Assembly: GCA_019187365.1 (NCBI GenBank) | Contig: JABARE010000038.1 | Span: forward strand, 81,545-145,544 | Direction of reading: 5' to 3' | Length of the DNA stretch: 64,000 nucleotides | From: Saprospiraceae bacterium | GTDB lineage: Bacteria; Bacteroidota; Bacteroidia; Chitinophagales; Saprospiraceae | In this document: positions 18,198 to 25,494 of the stretch, piece after piece | Position numbering within the stretch: position 1 is the stretch's first letter | How the letters are laid out: each line of letters starts with the position of its first letter | Made by a program: the position numbers and the translations under genes | Notes under the pieces: model-generated | Databases searched by the model: none | The model's input: only the letters and a program-made list of their open reading frames with translations | What the model was told of the DNA's origin: nothing

Positions 18198-18995
18198 TCA
18201 GGACTTTCGTGCAATGAGAGAGTACAGCATGGGAACGCGACGATTCAGTCCGCGAATGCGGAATTTGCCTGGCCCGGAAGCTTCGACGAAAGAGAAACAA
18301 GGGTAGGGCGAATAATCGTACTCGGCAAAATGGTTCAGCTGGAAACCTGCGTCGAGCAGACTGCTGATGGCGTCTGAAAGAGGATGATTCCAACTCATGG
18401 TTTCCAAAACGATGTTGGCATCGGGTTCGGCATACGATCCCGTTTCCGTTTCCCGGATGGGACCTGTATTGAAGTAATCGTAGCCTATGCTCTTGAAGGC
18501 GTTGTCGTACATCCACAAAAGCGGATGAAATTCGACGAGAACCAGTCGTCCACCCGGACGGAGGGTCTTTGCAACCGCACTGGCCCATTTTGACAGGTCG
18601 GGAAGCCAGCCGAGTACACCGTAACTGGTAAAGGCGAGGTCAAAAGAAGCATCAAGCGATGGTGGCAGGTTGCACACATCGCAACAAATGAACGTTGCGT
18701 CCTGCCCCGTCTTTTTGGCCAGTTCTTTGGCCGCTTCAATGCCTTTGTCAGAAAGGTCGACACCCGTTACATTGGCCCCTCTGCGTGCCAGGGAAATGGA
18801 ATCCTGTCCGAAATGACATTGTAAGTGCAAGAGTTTAACACCGGCCAGACTTCCAAGGAGTTCGACTTCGAGGGGCTGCAAACTGCATTTCCCCTGTAAA
18901 AAGGCGTCGAGATCATAAAACTCCGACTGCATGTGCAGGTCGACGCGGTCGTTCCACGATTTGCGGTTGATGTCCAGATATGCGGAGGGATCCAT
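18198..18995 (-). CDS. class I SAM-dependent methyltransferase
   Basis: A 265-residue protein with a class I methyltransferase core: LLHLQCHFGQDSISLARRG (motif I with a variant glycine loop), VTGVDLSDKGIEAAKELA (acidic strand binding the SAM ribose), ATFICCDVCNLP and LRPGGRLVLVEFHPLL. I recognise this type as widespread small-molecule or unknown-substrate methyltransferases. It is the first gene of the leftward operon running to 6572 and has a -7 promoter element just upstream. The substrate is unknown. Confidence 0.82.
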   Translation of the reverse strand: MDPSAYLDINRKSWNDRVDLHMQSEFYDLDAFLQGKCSLQPLEVELLGSLAGVKLLHLQCHFGQDSISLARRGANVTGVDLSDKGIEAAKELAKKTGQDATFICCDVCNLPPSLDASFDLAFTSYGVLGWLPDLSKWASAVAKTLRPGGRLVLVEFHPLLWMYDNAFKSIGYDYFNTGPIRETETGSYAEPDANIVLETMSWNHPLSDAISSLLDAGFQLNHFAEYDYSPYPCFSFVEASGPGKFRIRGLNRRVPMLYSLIARKS

Positions 18996-19010
18996 TTGGC
19001 GAAGCGTTCA

Positions 19011-19018
19011 CAAAGTTA
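19011..19018 (-). promoter_or_regulatory. Bacteroidota -7 element for the methyltransferase-T9SS operon
   Basis: Read on the minus strand this is TAACTTTG, a perfect TAnnTTTG match, 16 bases upstream of the methyltransferase ATG. The -33 side is very AT-rich with no clear TTTG. Confidence 0.45.
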
Positions 19019-19122
19019 ATAAATTATTTAATATAAAATTAAATAAAATAATAATATATAAATAATTAATAAATAATGTTATATGTATTTATATATTTTA
19101 TATATAAAAAAATACAAAAACC
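19019..19122. other. extremely AT-rich divergent intergenic stretch
   Basis: About 100 bases almost entirely of A and T (runs such as AATTAAATAAAATAATAATA) separate the divergent methyltransferase and aminotransferase genes. It probably holds the promoter upstream regions and may be a target for AT-binding proteins. No DnaA-box cluster or gene was recognised, so I do not call it an origin. Confidence 0.5.
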
Positions 19123-19211
19123 GATTCCCGGCGTCCTGCAGGGAGATTTGCTTGGTTGATGCATTATTTATTCATGCAATCCCCGCGCAGACTTGTTATC
19201 TTGTGCGGCGT

Positions 19212-20507
19212 ATGAACACTCTGGATCGTCGCACTTTGGTAAAGGGCATTGGTTCCGCTTCAGCCCTGGCCGCATTTTCCCCTTCTTTGGTATTGCGGGA
19301 GATCGAACGAAGCTATGAAGCATCGAAAGATGCTTTTCTCGAACTGACCAACAGCCGTTTAGAGGGAGAAGATTTCTGGCAGGCGGTGCGTACTGCCTAC
19401 TCCGCCTCTCCCGGAATCATCAACCTCAACAATGGGGGAGTCGCCCCGCAGCCACGCGTGGTGCAGGAGGCCGTAGAGTATTACGGCCGGATGTGCAACG
19501 AGGCACCTTCCTATTACATGTGGCGCATCCTCGATCAGGGGAGGGAGCCCCTTCGCGAAAAACTGGCGAAGGTCGCCGGCTGCTCACCGGAGGAAATCGC
19601 CATCGACCGCAACAGCTCGGAGGCTTTGGAGACGGTGATTTTCGGAGTCCGCCTTCGTCCGGGCGACGAAGTCGTTCTGACCAAACAGGATTACCCCAAC
19701 ATGATCAATGCATGGAAACAGCGCGCCCACCGCGACGGCATTTCCCTGAAATGGGTGGACCTTCAGGTTCCGAGCGACAACGCAGAAGCACTCGCCGCTG
19801 CATATTTCGAAAAATTCAGTCCGCGCACCCGACTCGTCCACATCACGCATGTCATCAACTGGAACGGCCAGGTAATGCCCGTTCAGCGAATTGCTGCGGA
19901 GGCCCATAAACGAGGCATTGAAGTGTTGGTCGACGGAGCCCACAGTTTTGCCCATCTGCTATTTGATATCCCTTCACTGGGAGTGGATTACTTTGGAACT
20001 TCCCTGCACAAGTGGATGAGCGCTCCTTTTGGATCTGGTATGCTCTACGTCAAAAAGGAAAAGATCCGACAACTTTATCCTTTACTTGCTGCGCCGGATC
20101 CGGAATCAGACGACATCCGCAAATTCGAAAACCTCGGAACTCGATCTTTCCCCATTGAGCAGGCGATTTCCCACGCAGTAGACTTTTTCGAACACATAGG
20201 CGCCAAACGGAAATTCGACCGCCTACTCGAACTGCAGCGATACTGGTCCTCAAAAGTTGTTGACCATCCTGCGATCCGGCTGGTCCATCCAACCGCTGAC
20301 GGATTTTCGGGTGCTCTTGGCAATGTTTCCGTCCAGGGAAAAACCCCCGAGGAAGTTTCCAGTAAGTTATTCGACCTGGCAAAGATCCATACCGTGGCAA
20401 TCTCGTGGGAGAACATCCACGGCGTGCGCATCACCCCAAATGTCTACACGACAAAAACCGAGCTCGACAAACTGGTCGCAACCTTATTGCGGATTGCCGG
20501 CGAGTAA
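19212..20507 (+). CDS. class V aminotransferase with Tat signal peptide
   Basis: The ATG at 19212 gives a 431-residue protein starting MNTLDRRTLVKGIGSASALA, a twin-arginine signal, so it is probably exported folded with its PLP cofactor. The rest is a class V aminotransferase/isopenicillin-N-epimerase-like fold: LNNGGVAPQP, then DRNSSEALETVIFG, the PLP-contacting VLVDGAHSF and the Schiff-base lysine region TSLHKWMSAPFGSGML. Possible reactions include desulfuration or epimerisation; the substrate is not evident. The longer form from 19083 would read through AT-rich non-coding sequence and is rejected. No partner gene follows; a mobile repeat lies downstream. Confidence 0.87.
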   Translation: MNTLDRRTLVKGIGSASALAAFSPSLVLREIERSYEASKDAFLELTNSRLEGEDFWQAVRTAYSASPGIINLNNGGVAPQPRVVQEAVEYYGRMCNEAPSYYMWRILDQGREPLREKLAKVAGCSPEEIAIDRNSSEALETVIFGVRLRPGDEVVLTKQDYPNMINAWKQRAHRDGISLKWVDLQVPSDNAEALAAAYFEKFSPRTRLVHITHVINWNGQVMPVQRIAAEAHKRGIEVLVDGAHSFAHLLFDIPSLGVDYFGTSLHKWMSAPFGSGMLYVKKEKIRQLYPLLAAPDPESDDIRKFENLGTRSFPIEQAISHAVDFFEHIGAKRKFDRLLELQRYWSSKVVDHPAIRLVHPTADGFSGALGNVSVQGKTPEEVSSKLFDLAKIHTVAISWENIHGVRITPNVYTTKTELDKLVATLLRIAGE

Positions 20508-20608
20508 AGGCCGGGTTGTCTGGCTTTCTATCTGCTCCTTCAATTGGTTAGAGGGTATTCACCGCGTCATTCGTACAAGGAGGGTGCCGGGTGACCATAT
20601 TGCAGTGA

Positions 20609-20782
20609 ACAGCAAAGGGCACTTCCCTCCATTCCGTTTTGAGTACGAGCCTCATCGGGGAACCAGGTGCAACATTGAATCCTGAAAGATGCCTTAATAG
20701 CACAGGTGAAATGGGTGTGCTGGTTTCAATGTCCATTCCGGGAACTGGCGGTAACGTTATCCGAATTAAAGAAATCTTCTAG
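20609..20782 (+). pseudogene. possible remnant of a gene, cut by the repeat element
   Basis: After an in-frame TGA at 20606 there is an open frame of 57 codons with plausible protein-like content (LNPERCLNSTGEMGVLVSMS, then GGNVIRIKEIF). It has no good start, and its stop codon TAG overlaps the first base of the left terminal repeat of the element at 20782. It may be the end of a gene truncated by insertion. I do not recognise the family, and it could be chance. Confidence 0.25.
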
Positions 20783-21196
20783 GGCACCTCTAATAACCCA
20801 CTATTGCGCCAGCCAGCCCGCACAGGCTAATGCGCGAAATGAATTTAGCTTCACAATACTTCGTTGCGGTTCAGTCAGTTATTGCTCCACATAGCTTCCT
20901 TCACCGCGCCTCGTCTTGTTTTGCTCGGGGGCTGCCTCTCTCCACTCCCTCTTGCGCCAGCCAGCCCGCACAGGCTAATGCGCGAAATGAATTTAGCTTC
21001 ACAATACTTCGTTGCGGTTCAGTCAGGTATTGCTCCACATAGCTTCCTTCACCGCGCCTCGTCTTGTTTTGCTAAATTCCTTCTGGCATCAACAGGGAGT
21101 GAAGAGAGGCAGCCCTTTTCCTTCTGGCATCAACAGGGAGTGAAGAGAGGCAGCCCTTTTCATTCTGGCATCAAAACTGGGTTATTCGAGGAACCC
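20782..21196. repeat. 415-bp MITE-like/foldback element, locus 2
   Basis: The element is bounded by imperfect inverted ends, GGGCACCTCTAATAACCCA (20782-20800) and TGGGTTATTCGAGGAACCC (21178-21196). Inside are two direct copies of a 122-bp core (20804-20925 and 20952-21073) and a 41-bp tandem duplication (units from 21079 and 21120, to 21160). The segment around 20926-20951 (GGGGGCTGCCTCTCTCCACT) is nearly the reverse complement of each 41-bp unit, so a long foldback is possible. The same architecture recurs at 61007-61380. There is no transposase, so it would be non-autonomous. Open frames across it (for example 20864-21532) are by-products of the repeat. Confidence 0.85.
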
Positions 21197-21248
21197 TCTA
21201 TAATACCCATCCAGGTCGGTCAACAAGCGCTTCGATGGTTCCGAAGTC

Positions 21249-21284
21249 AAAAAAAACGCCTTGTCACTGAGGTGGACAAGGCGT
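21249..21284 (-). terminator. Rho-independent terminator of tRNA-Leu
   Basis: On the minus strand CGCCTTGTC, a 9-base loop and GACAAGGCG form a perfect 9-bp stem followed by eight T residues, directly downstream of the tRNA 3' end. Confidence 0.9.
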
Positions 21285-21290
21285 CGAGAG

Positions 21291-21375
21291 TGCCGAAAGT
21301 GGGAGTCGAACCCACACGACTTTTAGGGTCACTGGATTTTGAGTCCAGCGCGTCTACCAGTTCCGCCATTTCGGC
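21291..21375 (-). tRNA. tRNA-Leu (anticodon CAA)
   Basis: Read on the minus strand, GCCGAAA (acceptor 5') pairs with TTTCGGC before the discriminator A. The anticodon stem-loop CTGGA-CTCAAAA-TCCAG gives anticodon CAA (reads UUG, Leu). The T arm is GTGGG-TTCGACT-CCCAC. The 85-base length and long variable arm (class II) fit leucine. The 3' CCA is not encoded, so it must be added after transcription. It has its own -7 promoter element upstream and terminator downstream, so it is a single-gene transcription unit. Confidence 0.96.
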
Positions 21376-21390
21376 GAGGCGATCGGGCCC

Positions 21391-21398
21391 CAAAGCTA
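21391..21398 (-). promoter_or_regulatory. Bacteroidota -7 element of tRNA-Leu
   Basis: On the minus strand this reads TAGCTTTG (TAnnTTTG consensus), 15 bases before the tRNA 5' end. A -33 TTTG is not clear. Confidence 0.5.
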
Positions 21399-21509
21399 AG
21401 TCTTCCGGAGAATTCAGGCATCATGCCCGGAGAAATTTTGACTCAGAACGGGGGGCGTGTTCAGAAGCCCGGTGGTTCTTTTTTTTACCGGTCCTGGAAG
21501 ATCAGCGGT

Positions 21510-22922
21510 TTAGTGAACGGACTCCTTGCTAAGAGTTTGTGCCGAAATCCATTTCCTGCATCCGAGTTCCCCGCACTGGCATTCAAATGCTTCCATGTCC
21601 GGATGCATAAAACGTGCATAGTCGAGAGTGAGTTCTTCGTCTGGCTGGACTTCCCTCAGGGCGACGACGTTCAGGCCGTCGAATTGCGTATTTGGGACGC
21701 ATGAATGATTCTGTGGCGCCCATTCTCCTGGATCCGTGTCCCACAGGATGTAGATGCCGTCACCTGCCGGGTACGCATATTTTCTAAAGAGTTCTTTGTC
21801 GTGTGCATTCCAGTGTTTGCGCACATGCGCACCGCTGACGATGCGTTGGTGCTTTTCCTCACCTCGAAAGACGACCTCCCCTTTGCGCAGCTTGCGCACT
21901 GCGTAAATGCCGTAACCCGAACTGGCAGATTTTCGGAGGTAGTACTTTTTCTGTTTACTCCGGTGACGGCTAATGCCTTCTTCGATGATCATCTGCAGGA
22001 ATACCTTGTGCCCGGCAGGATCGTTGTAGAGGATGTAATCTGCAGAACCTTCGTAACCTCCACCATAAAAAACGGAGCAGGCGAAATTCACCTCAAGGAA
22101 GTAGATTTTCCCCTTGGGGTTCACCCGGAAATCAATGCGGGCATAACCTTTGCCCCCAAACTCCCGGAAAAACGTGCACGCTGCTTTTTTGAGTTTGCGT
22201 TCGAGGCCTTCGTCATTGCAGACAACGTTGCGTTCCGGATGCAGGTCCGATGTTTTGAGTTTGTAGGTCTTGAATGGAGCGTCTTCGGGAAAGAGGTATT
22301 CCACCGGGCGAAATGCCACACATTTTCGATCGTCCTTTGCATCTGCTGCTACCAATACGGTGAATTCACGCCCGGGAATGTATTCTTCAACAAGCACTTG
22401 CCCGTATTCTTCCAACAGGCTTTTTACTTTTTGAAGCAAAGACTTCTCGTCATAGGCAAGGGAGTGATCGTCGATGCCGAGACTGTCACCGGCCTTTGCC
22501 GGTTTGGAAAAAAGAGGGAAGCGCAGGTCCTGACTCAACTCGTTTAAATCGCCCAGTGAGTTGACCAGGCGGTATTCAGGAGTGGCAATGCCTGCGATGC
22601 TGGCAACGTATTTCATCACCTCTTTAGAAGGATCATACAGGTCAAGAGTCGGCCCGGTGTACGGAAGGTTCAGCAATTCGAGAGAATGGATCACATCGAT
22701 CGAAGGAATGTCCCATTCGAGATAGGCCTCGCACAGGTTGACAAAGATGTCGTACCCTTGTTTGGATAGTTCCTTTAGTTGCTTGTACGTGCTCAGTTTA
22801 TTGAGAAATACATGGTCCACATCGTGGTCAGGCAACCAATTCTGGAGGTTGCGGGGTGGATCGTAGTTTTTATAATCAACTCCGGAAGTCGAATAATCCG
22901 GTTGTAGTATGCATATTTTCAT
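21510..22922 (-). CDS. ATP-grasp ligase fused to a C-terminal SET methyltransferase domain
   Basis: A 470-residue two-domain protein. Residues about 1-310 are a D-Ala-D-Ala-ligase-like ATP-grasp enzyme: LFSKPAKAGDSLGI (lysine and glycine-rich ATP loop), VLVEEYIPGREFTVLV, YARIDFRVNPKGKIYFLEVNF (metal-binding Asp, Glu and Asn). Residues about 325-465 are a SET domain: SGYGIYAVRKLRKGE, QNHSCVPNT (NHSC cofactor/knot motif), ELTLDYARF, and a post-SET zinc-type CxCxxxxC (CQCGELGC). SET domains methylate lysines with SAM; ATP-grasp enzymes form amide bonds via acyl-phosphates. Together they suggest ligation and methylation of one peptide or protein. It is the last gene of a three-gene operon, 86 bases after the ATP-grasp gene. 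The substrate is unknown. Confidence 0.85.
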   Translation of the reverse strand: MKICILQPDYSTSGVDYKNYDPPRNLQNWLPDHDVDHVFLNKLSTYKQLKELSKQGYDIFVNLCEAYLEWDIPSIDVIHSLELLNLPYTGPTLDLYDPSKEVMKYVASIAGIATPEYRLVNSLGDLNELSQDLRFPLFSKPAKAGDSLGIDDHSLAYDEKSLLQKVKSLLEEYGQVLVEEYIPGREFTVLVAADAKDDRKCVAFRPVEYLFPEDAPFKTYKLKTSDLHPERNVVCNDEGLERKLKKAACTFFREFGGKGYARIDFRVNPKGKIYFLEVNFACSVFYGGGYEGSADYILYNDPAGHKVFLQMIIEEGISRHRSKQKKYYLRKSASSGYGIYAVRKLRKGEVVFRGEEKHQRIVSGAHVRKHWNAHDKELFRKYAYPAGDGIYILWDTDPGEWAPQNHSCVPNTQFDGLNVVALREVQPDEELTLDYARFMHPDMEAFECQCGELGCRKWISAQTLSKESVH

Positions 22923-23008
22923 AGTCGGGATGTCACTTTACTCAATGAGATTTGCAATCTGCCTCCAGGTGCATTCATGCCATTTGATATGAAGCCAATT
23001 TTCATGCT

Positions 23009-24136
23009 TTACAAGAGCATCTTTGCCGGAAACGGTTCTTTGCGCAACGCCTGTTGCAGTATTTCGAGAATCAGTTCGCTGTATCGTTGTCCACCGAATC
23101 GCAGTATGGCACCGATGGAAGTGTAATTTTCATCATCTGACAATCCACATTGTGCGTTCACTTCGAGCACATACAATTGACCTGTTGAAGCATTCCTGCG
23201 AAAATCAATCCGGGCATATCCTTCTCCGCCAACCGCTGCATAAGCACGGCGGCTCAGCGTCGCGAGTTCCTCTGAGGTCGCCCCGTCAACGCTGCAATAA
23301 TTCCATAGGAATTTGTCTCCTTCCAGGGGAAGCTCCTTATCGTAGAATTCCCAAAGCCGGTCAAAAGACAGAAATTTTTCTTCATTCGGAAGGCTGCTTT
23401 CAAAATGCCTTTCGACAGGGGTGTAGACGATGCAGGTCTCCGGTATCCGATGGCTTCCCAGAATAAAGCTCGTGTATTCAGGGCCATCAATAAACTCCTC
23501 CACAAACACTCCATCGCGGAAGAGGTCCCAGTTCTTGTAATACCGATTCCCGGAAAGCAGGTATGCGCGCAGCTCCTCTGCTGAATGCACCACCGAGCGG
23601 ATGCCGATGCCGAGACTTCCTGCCGACACGGCAGGCTTAACGATCAATGGCGGGCAGAGGTTTGCAAAGATGGACGCCGCGTTTGAGCCGTCCGGATTGA
23701 CCTCCCTCCACGGGGGCGTAGGCACACCGTATTGCTCGAACAGTTTTTTCATCGGAATTTTGGAGTTCGTGTTCCGATAGAAGATTTCATCTGCACCCGT
23801 ATAGCACAAGCCTTGTTTTTCCAGGGCTGCGATAACGGAAGGTCCCGGAACACCGTTGGCTTCGTCGCCGTCGCAGAGATTGAGTACGATGGCCTTACCC
23901 GGAAGGGACTGCTCCGCGAGACCGGAAATGACTTCGTTATGATTCTCCATCGACACGCCCTGCCATTTCCAGGGAATGCCCAATTCGCCAAATACAGCCT
24001 GGTATTCCTGGTAGCTTTGGCTAAAATCGTAATAATATAGGAGTTCGGGGTCTTCGGTCTTTATTTCGGGATAAAGGACCCACACAATCCATGCTTCATC
24101 CTTAGGCTTGCTGTCCGGATCAAATTCCGAATACAT
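23009..24136 (-). CDS. D-Ala-D-Ala-ligase-like ATP-grasp enzyme
   Basis: A 375-residue stand-alone ATP-grasp protein related to the N-terminal half of the fusion gene downstream. It has the PLIVKPAVSAGSLGIGIRSV ATP-binding loop, VFVEEFIDGPEYTSFILG, and YARIDFRRN followed by LYVLEVNAQCGLS with the catalytic metal ligands. The N-terminal region (AIVLNLCDGDEANGVPG; LCYTGADEIFYRNTNSK) resembles D-Ala-D-Ala ligase substrate domains, but the dipeptide-ligase specificity residues cannot be assigned, and its placement next to SET genes argues against a cell-wall ddl. Its start overlaps the upstream SET gene by 17 bases, indicating translational coupling. Confidence 0.87.
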   Translation of the reverse strand: MYSEFDPDSKPKDEAWIVWVLYPEIKTEDPELLYYYDFSQSYQEYQAVFGELGIPWKWQGVSMENHNEVISGLAEQSLPGKAIVLNLCDGDEANGVPGPSVIAALEKQGLCYTGADEIFYRNTNSKIPMKKLFEQYGVPTPPWREVNPDGSNAASIFANLCPPLIVKPAVSAGSLGIGIRSVVHSAEELRAYLLSGNRYYKNWDLFRDGVFVEEFIDGPEYTSFILGSHRIPETCIVYTPVERHFESSLPNEEKFLSFDRLWEFYDKELPLEGDKFLWNYCSVDGATSEELATLSRRAYAAVGGEGYARIDFRRNASTGQLYVLEVNAQCGLSDDENYTSIGAILRFGGQRYSELILEILQQALRKEPFPAKMLL

Positions 24137-24617
24137 GCTGGTGTTCCTTCTGCAACTTGCGGCGGATGAAATCGGTAAACTGATGCCTGCTCATGATTTC
24201 TTCGGGGAGGTATTGCGCACCCTGGATGAAGCCCAAACATTCGGAGCTTCCACAATGGCAATCAAAGGCTTCTTCCATACTCCATTCAGTAGAGGGGTAA
24301 AAGAAGCAGAACTCTTCACCTGCCTGGATGTCGCTCAGGGCTCTCAAGACAAAATTCGTCGTGTCGAAAAAACAGTTGGGGGAACAACTGTGGTTGATGT
24401 ATTCAAGGAACAGGGGAGACAAAATGATGTGCTTATCATCGCCTACCTGTACGGTATAGCGGGAGGGATGAGGCAAGGTCTCTGCTGCTGCAAAATGGGA
24501 AATGGTAGCACCTTTCTTAAAATCCCTGAGAGACAACAATCCATTTTGCTGATTTACAGGGTCGAATTTTATTTTGGCAAAACGCAGGCTTGTGCGTTGG
24601 TCATTGATAGATTCCAT
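24120..24617 (-). CDS. stand-alone SET-domain methyltransferase
   Basis: A 165-residue protein that is essentially one SET domain with post-SET. It shows GLLSLRDFKKGATI (N-SET), YINHSCSPNCFF (the NHSCxPN signature), GEEFCFFYPSTEW (C-SET with the aromatic cage/catalytic Tyr region) and CHCGSSECLG (CxCxxxxC zinc site). Bacterial SET proteins with this form are presumed protein-lysine methyltransferases. It is the first gene of the operon with the two ATP-grasp proteins and overlaps the second gene. No histone-like or ribosomal target gene is adjacent. Confidence 0.87.
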   Translation of the reverse strand: MESINDQRTSLRFAKIKFDPVNQQNGLLSLRDFKKGATISHFAAAETLPHPSRYTVQVGDDKHIILSPLFLEYINHSCSPNCFFDTTNFVLRALSDIQAGEEFCFFYPSTEWSMEEAFDCHCGSSECLGFIQGAQYLPEEIMSRHQFTDFIRRKLQKEHQHVFGI

Positions 24618-24654
24618 TCAACGGGTTTCGATTGGTTCAGAAGGTAATTGCGGA

Positions 24655-24662
24655 TAAAGATA
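24655..24662 (-). promoter_or_regulatory. possible -7 element of the SET/ATP-grasp operon
   Basis: The minus strand reads TATCTTTA, one mismatch from TAnnTTTG, 38 bases before the SET gene start and beyond the end of queE. Weak evidence alone, but the 121-base gap and a hairpin at the queE end support a separate transcript. Confidence 0.3.
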
Positions 24663-24726
24663 AGTTTCCATGTATAGACCGCTCACATTTTTTTAAATAT
24701 TTTTTCAACAGACAAATGGGGTGTGT

Positions 24727-24745
24727 AAAACCCCTTGATCAGGGG
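24727..24745 (-). terminator. weak terminator at the end of queE
   Basis: On the minus strand CCCCT, loop GATCA, AGGGG and TTTT form a short GC stem with a T-run that overlaps the queE stop codon. Confidence 0.4.
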
Positions 24746-25428
24746 ATTCCGAGCATTTTATGCATTTGGAGACTGAGGCGCCAGTTGGGATGTCTGAGAC
24801 AATAATCCAGGCAGCTTTTGGTATTGGCTTCCAGGTCTGGACCGTCCATCGGCTGGAGAAAGAAATGCTCAAAATCCAGCTTCAAAAAATCGTCCGGATC
24901 AATCCCTTGCTGAGGGTAAACCAATTTGAGTTCGTCGCCCCGTGTGAGTTGAAGACATTCAGACATCTTCGGGCTCATGCAGATCCAATCTATGCCATCC
25001 GGTGCCGGGAGGGTTCCATTGGTTTCAAGAGCAACTTCGAATCCCCGGGCATGCAAGGCGTCGATCAGGGCCATGTCCAGTTGAAGCAGGGGTTCGCCTC
25101 CCGTGCAGACCACGTAGGGTGCAGTCCGGGAATGTCCACCGGGCCAAAGAGAGGCCACGCATTGTGCAAGCTCTACCGGTGAATTGAATTTGCCTCCGTT
25201 GGGTCCGTCCGTACCTACAAAATGGGTATCACAGAATCGGCAAATGGCGGAAGCACGGTCTTGTTCCCTGCCGGACCAAAGGTTGCAACCCGCAAACCGC
25301 AAGAATACTGCGGGCCTTCCTGAACGGGCGCCCTCACCCTGGAGGCTATAAAAGATTTCTTTGACGGAATACACAGACGAGCCGATTGTGAAATGCTCTT
25401 GGGGCGGCGAAATTAACAAACCTGGCAC
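24739..25428 (-). CDS. queE: 7-carboxy-7-deazaguanine synthase
   Basis: QueE is a radical SAM enzyme that contracts the ring of 6-carboxytetrahydropterin to CDG in queuosine/preQ0 synthesis. The 229-residue protein has the family start EIFYSLQGEGARSGRPAVF, FAGCNLW, and a radical SAM cysteine set in expanded form (Cys in AGCNLW, then CRFCDT), plus VVCTGGEPLLQLD for SAM/Mg binding. The expanded cysteine spacing is seen in one QueE subgroup. The start is a GTG at 25428; a later GTG near SSVYSVKE is possible. No other queuosine gene is in the window. Confidence 0.92.
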   Translation of the reverse strand: MPGLLISPPQEHFTIGSSVYSVKEIFYSLQGEGARSGRPAVFLRFAGCNLWSGREQDRASAICRFCDTHFVGTDGPNGGKFNSPVELAQCVASLWPGGHSRTAPYVVCTGGEPLLQLDMALIDALHARGFEVALETNGTLPAPDGIDWICMSPKMSECLQLTRGDELKLVYPQQGIDPDDFLKLDFEHFFLQPMDGPDLEANTKSCLDYCLRHPNWRLSLQMHKMLGIP

Positions 25429-25494
25429 TTAGCGCCGGGAAATGTTTCCGGGCAATGCTACGCAGCAATCCGCGGCTTCCCAAAAGGCATTGAC

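Noticed and set aside
19019..19122. possible replication origin
   Set aside because: AT-rich, but no DnaA-box cluster, dnaA, gidA or similar neighbour is visible.
21079..21160. possible CRISPR array
   Set aside because: Only two 41-bp units in direct contact without spacers; they are a tandem duplication within the repeat element.
20864..21532. 222-residue ORF through the repeat element and tRNA antisense strand
   Set aside because: It reads the 122-bp core and the reverse of tRNA-Leu; no protein-like motif, so it is a by-product.
21705..22547. 280-residue plus-strand ORF
   Set aside because: Antisense shadow of the ATP-grasp-SET gene with no recognisable motif.
23009..24136. housekeeping D-Ala-D-Ala ligase (ddl)
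   Set aside because: Fold fits, but the overlap with a SET gene and a sister fusion gene argue for another ligation; not assigned as ddl.
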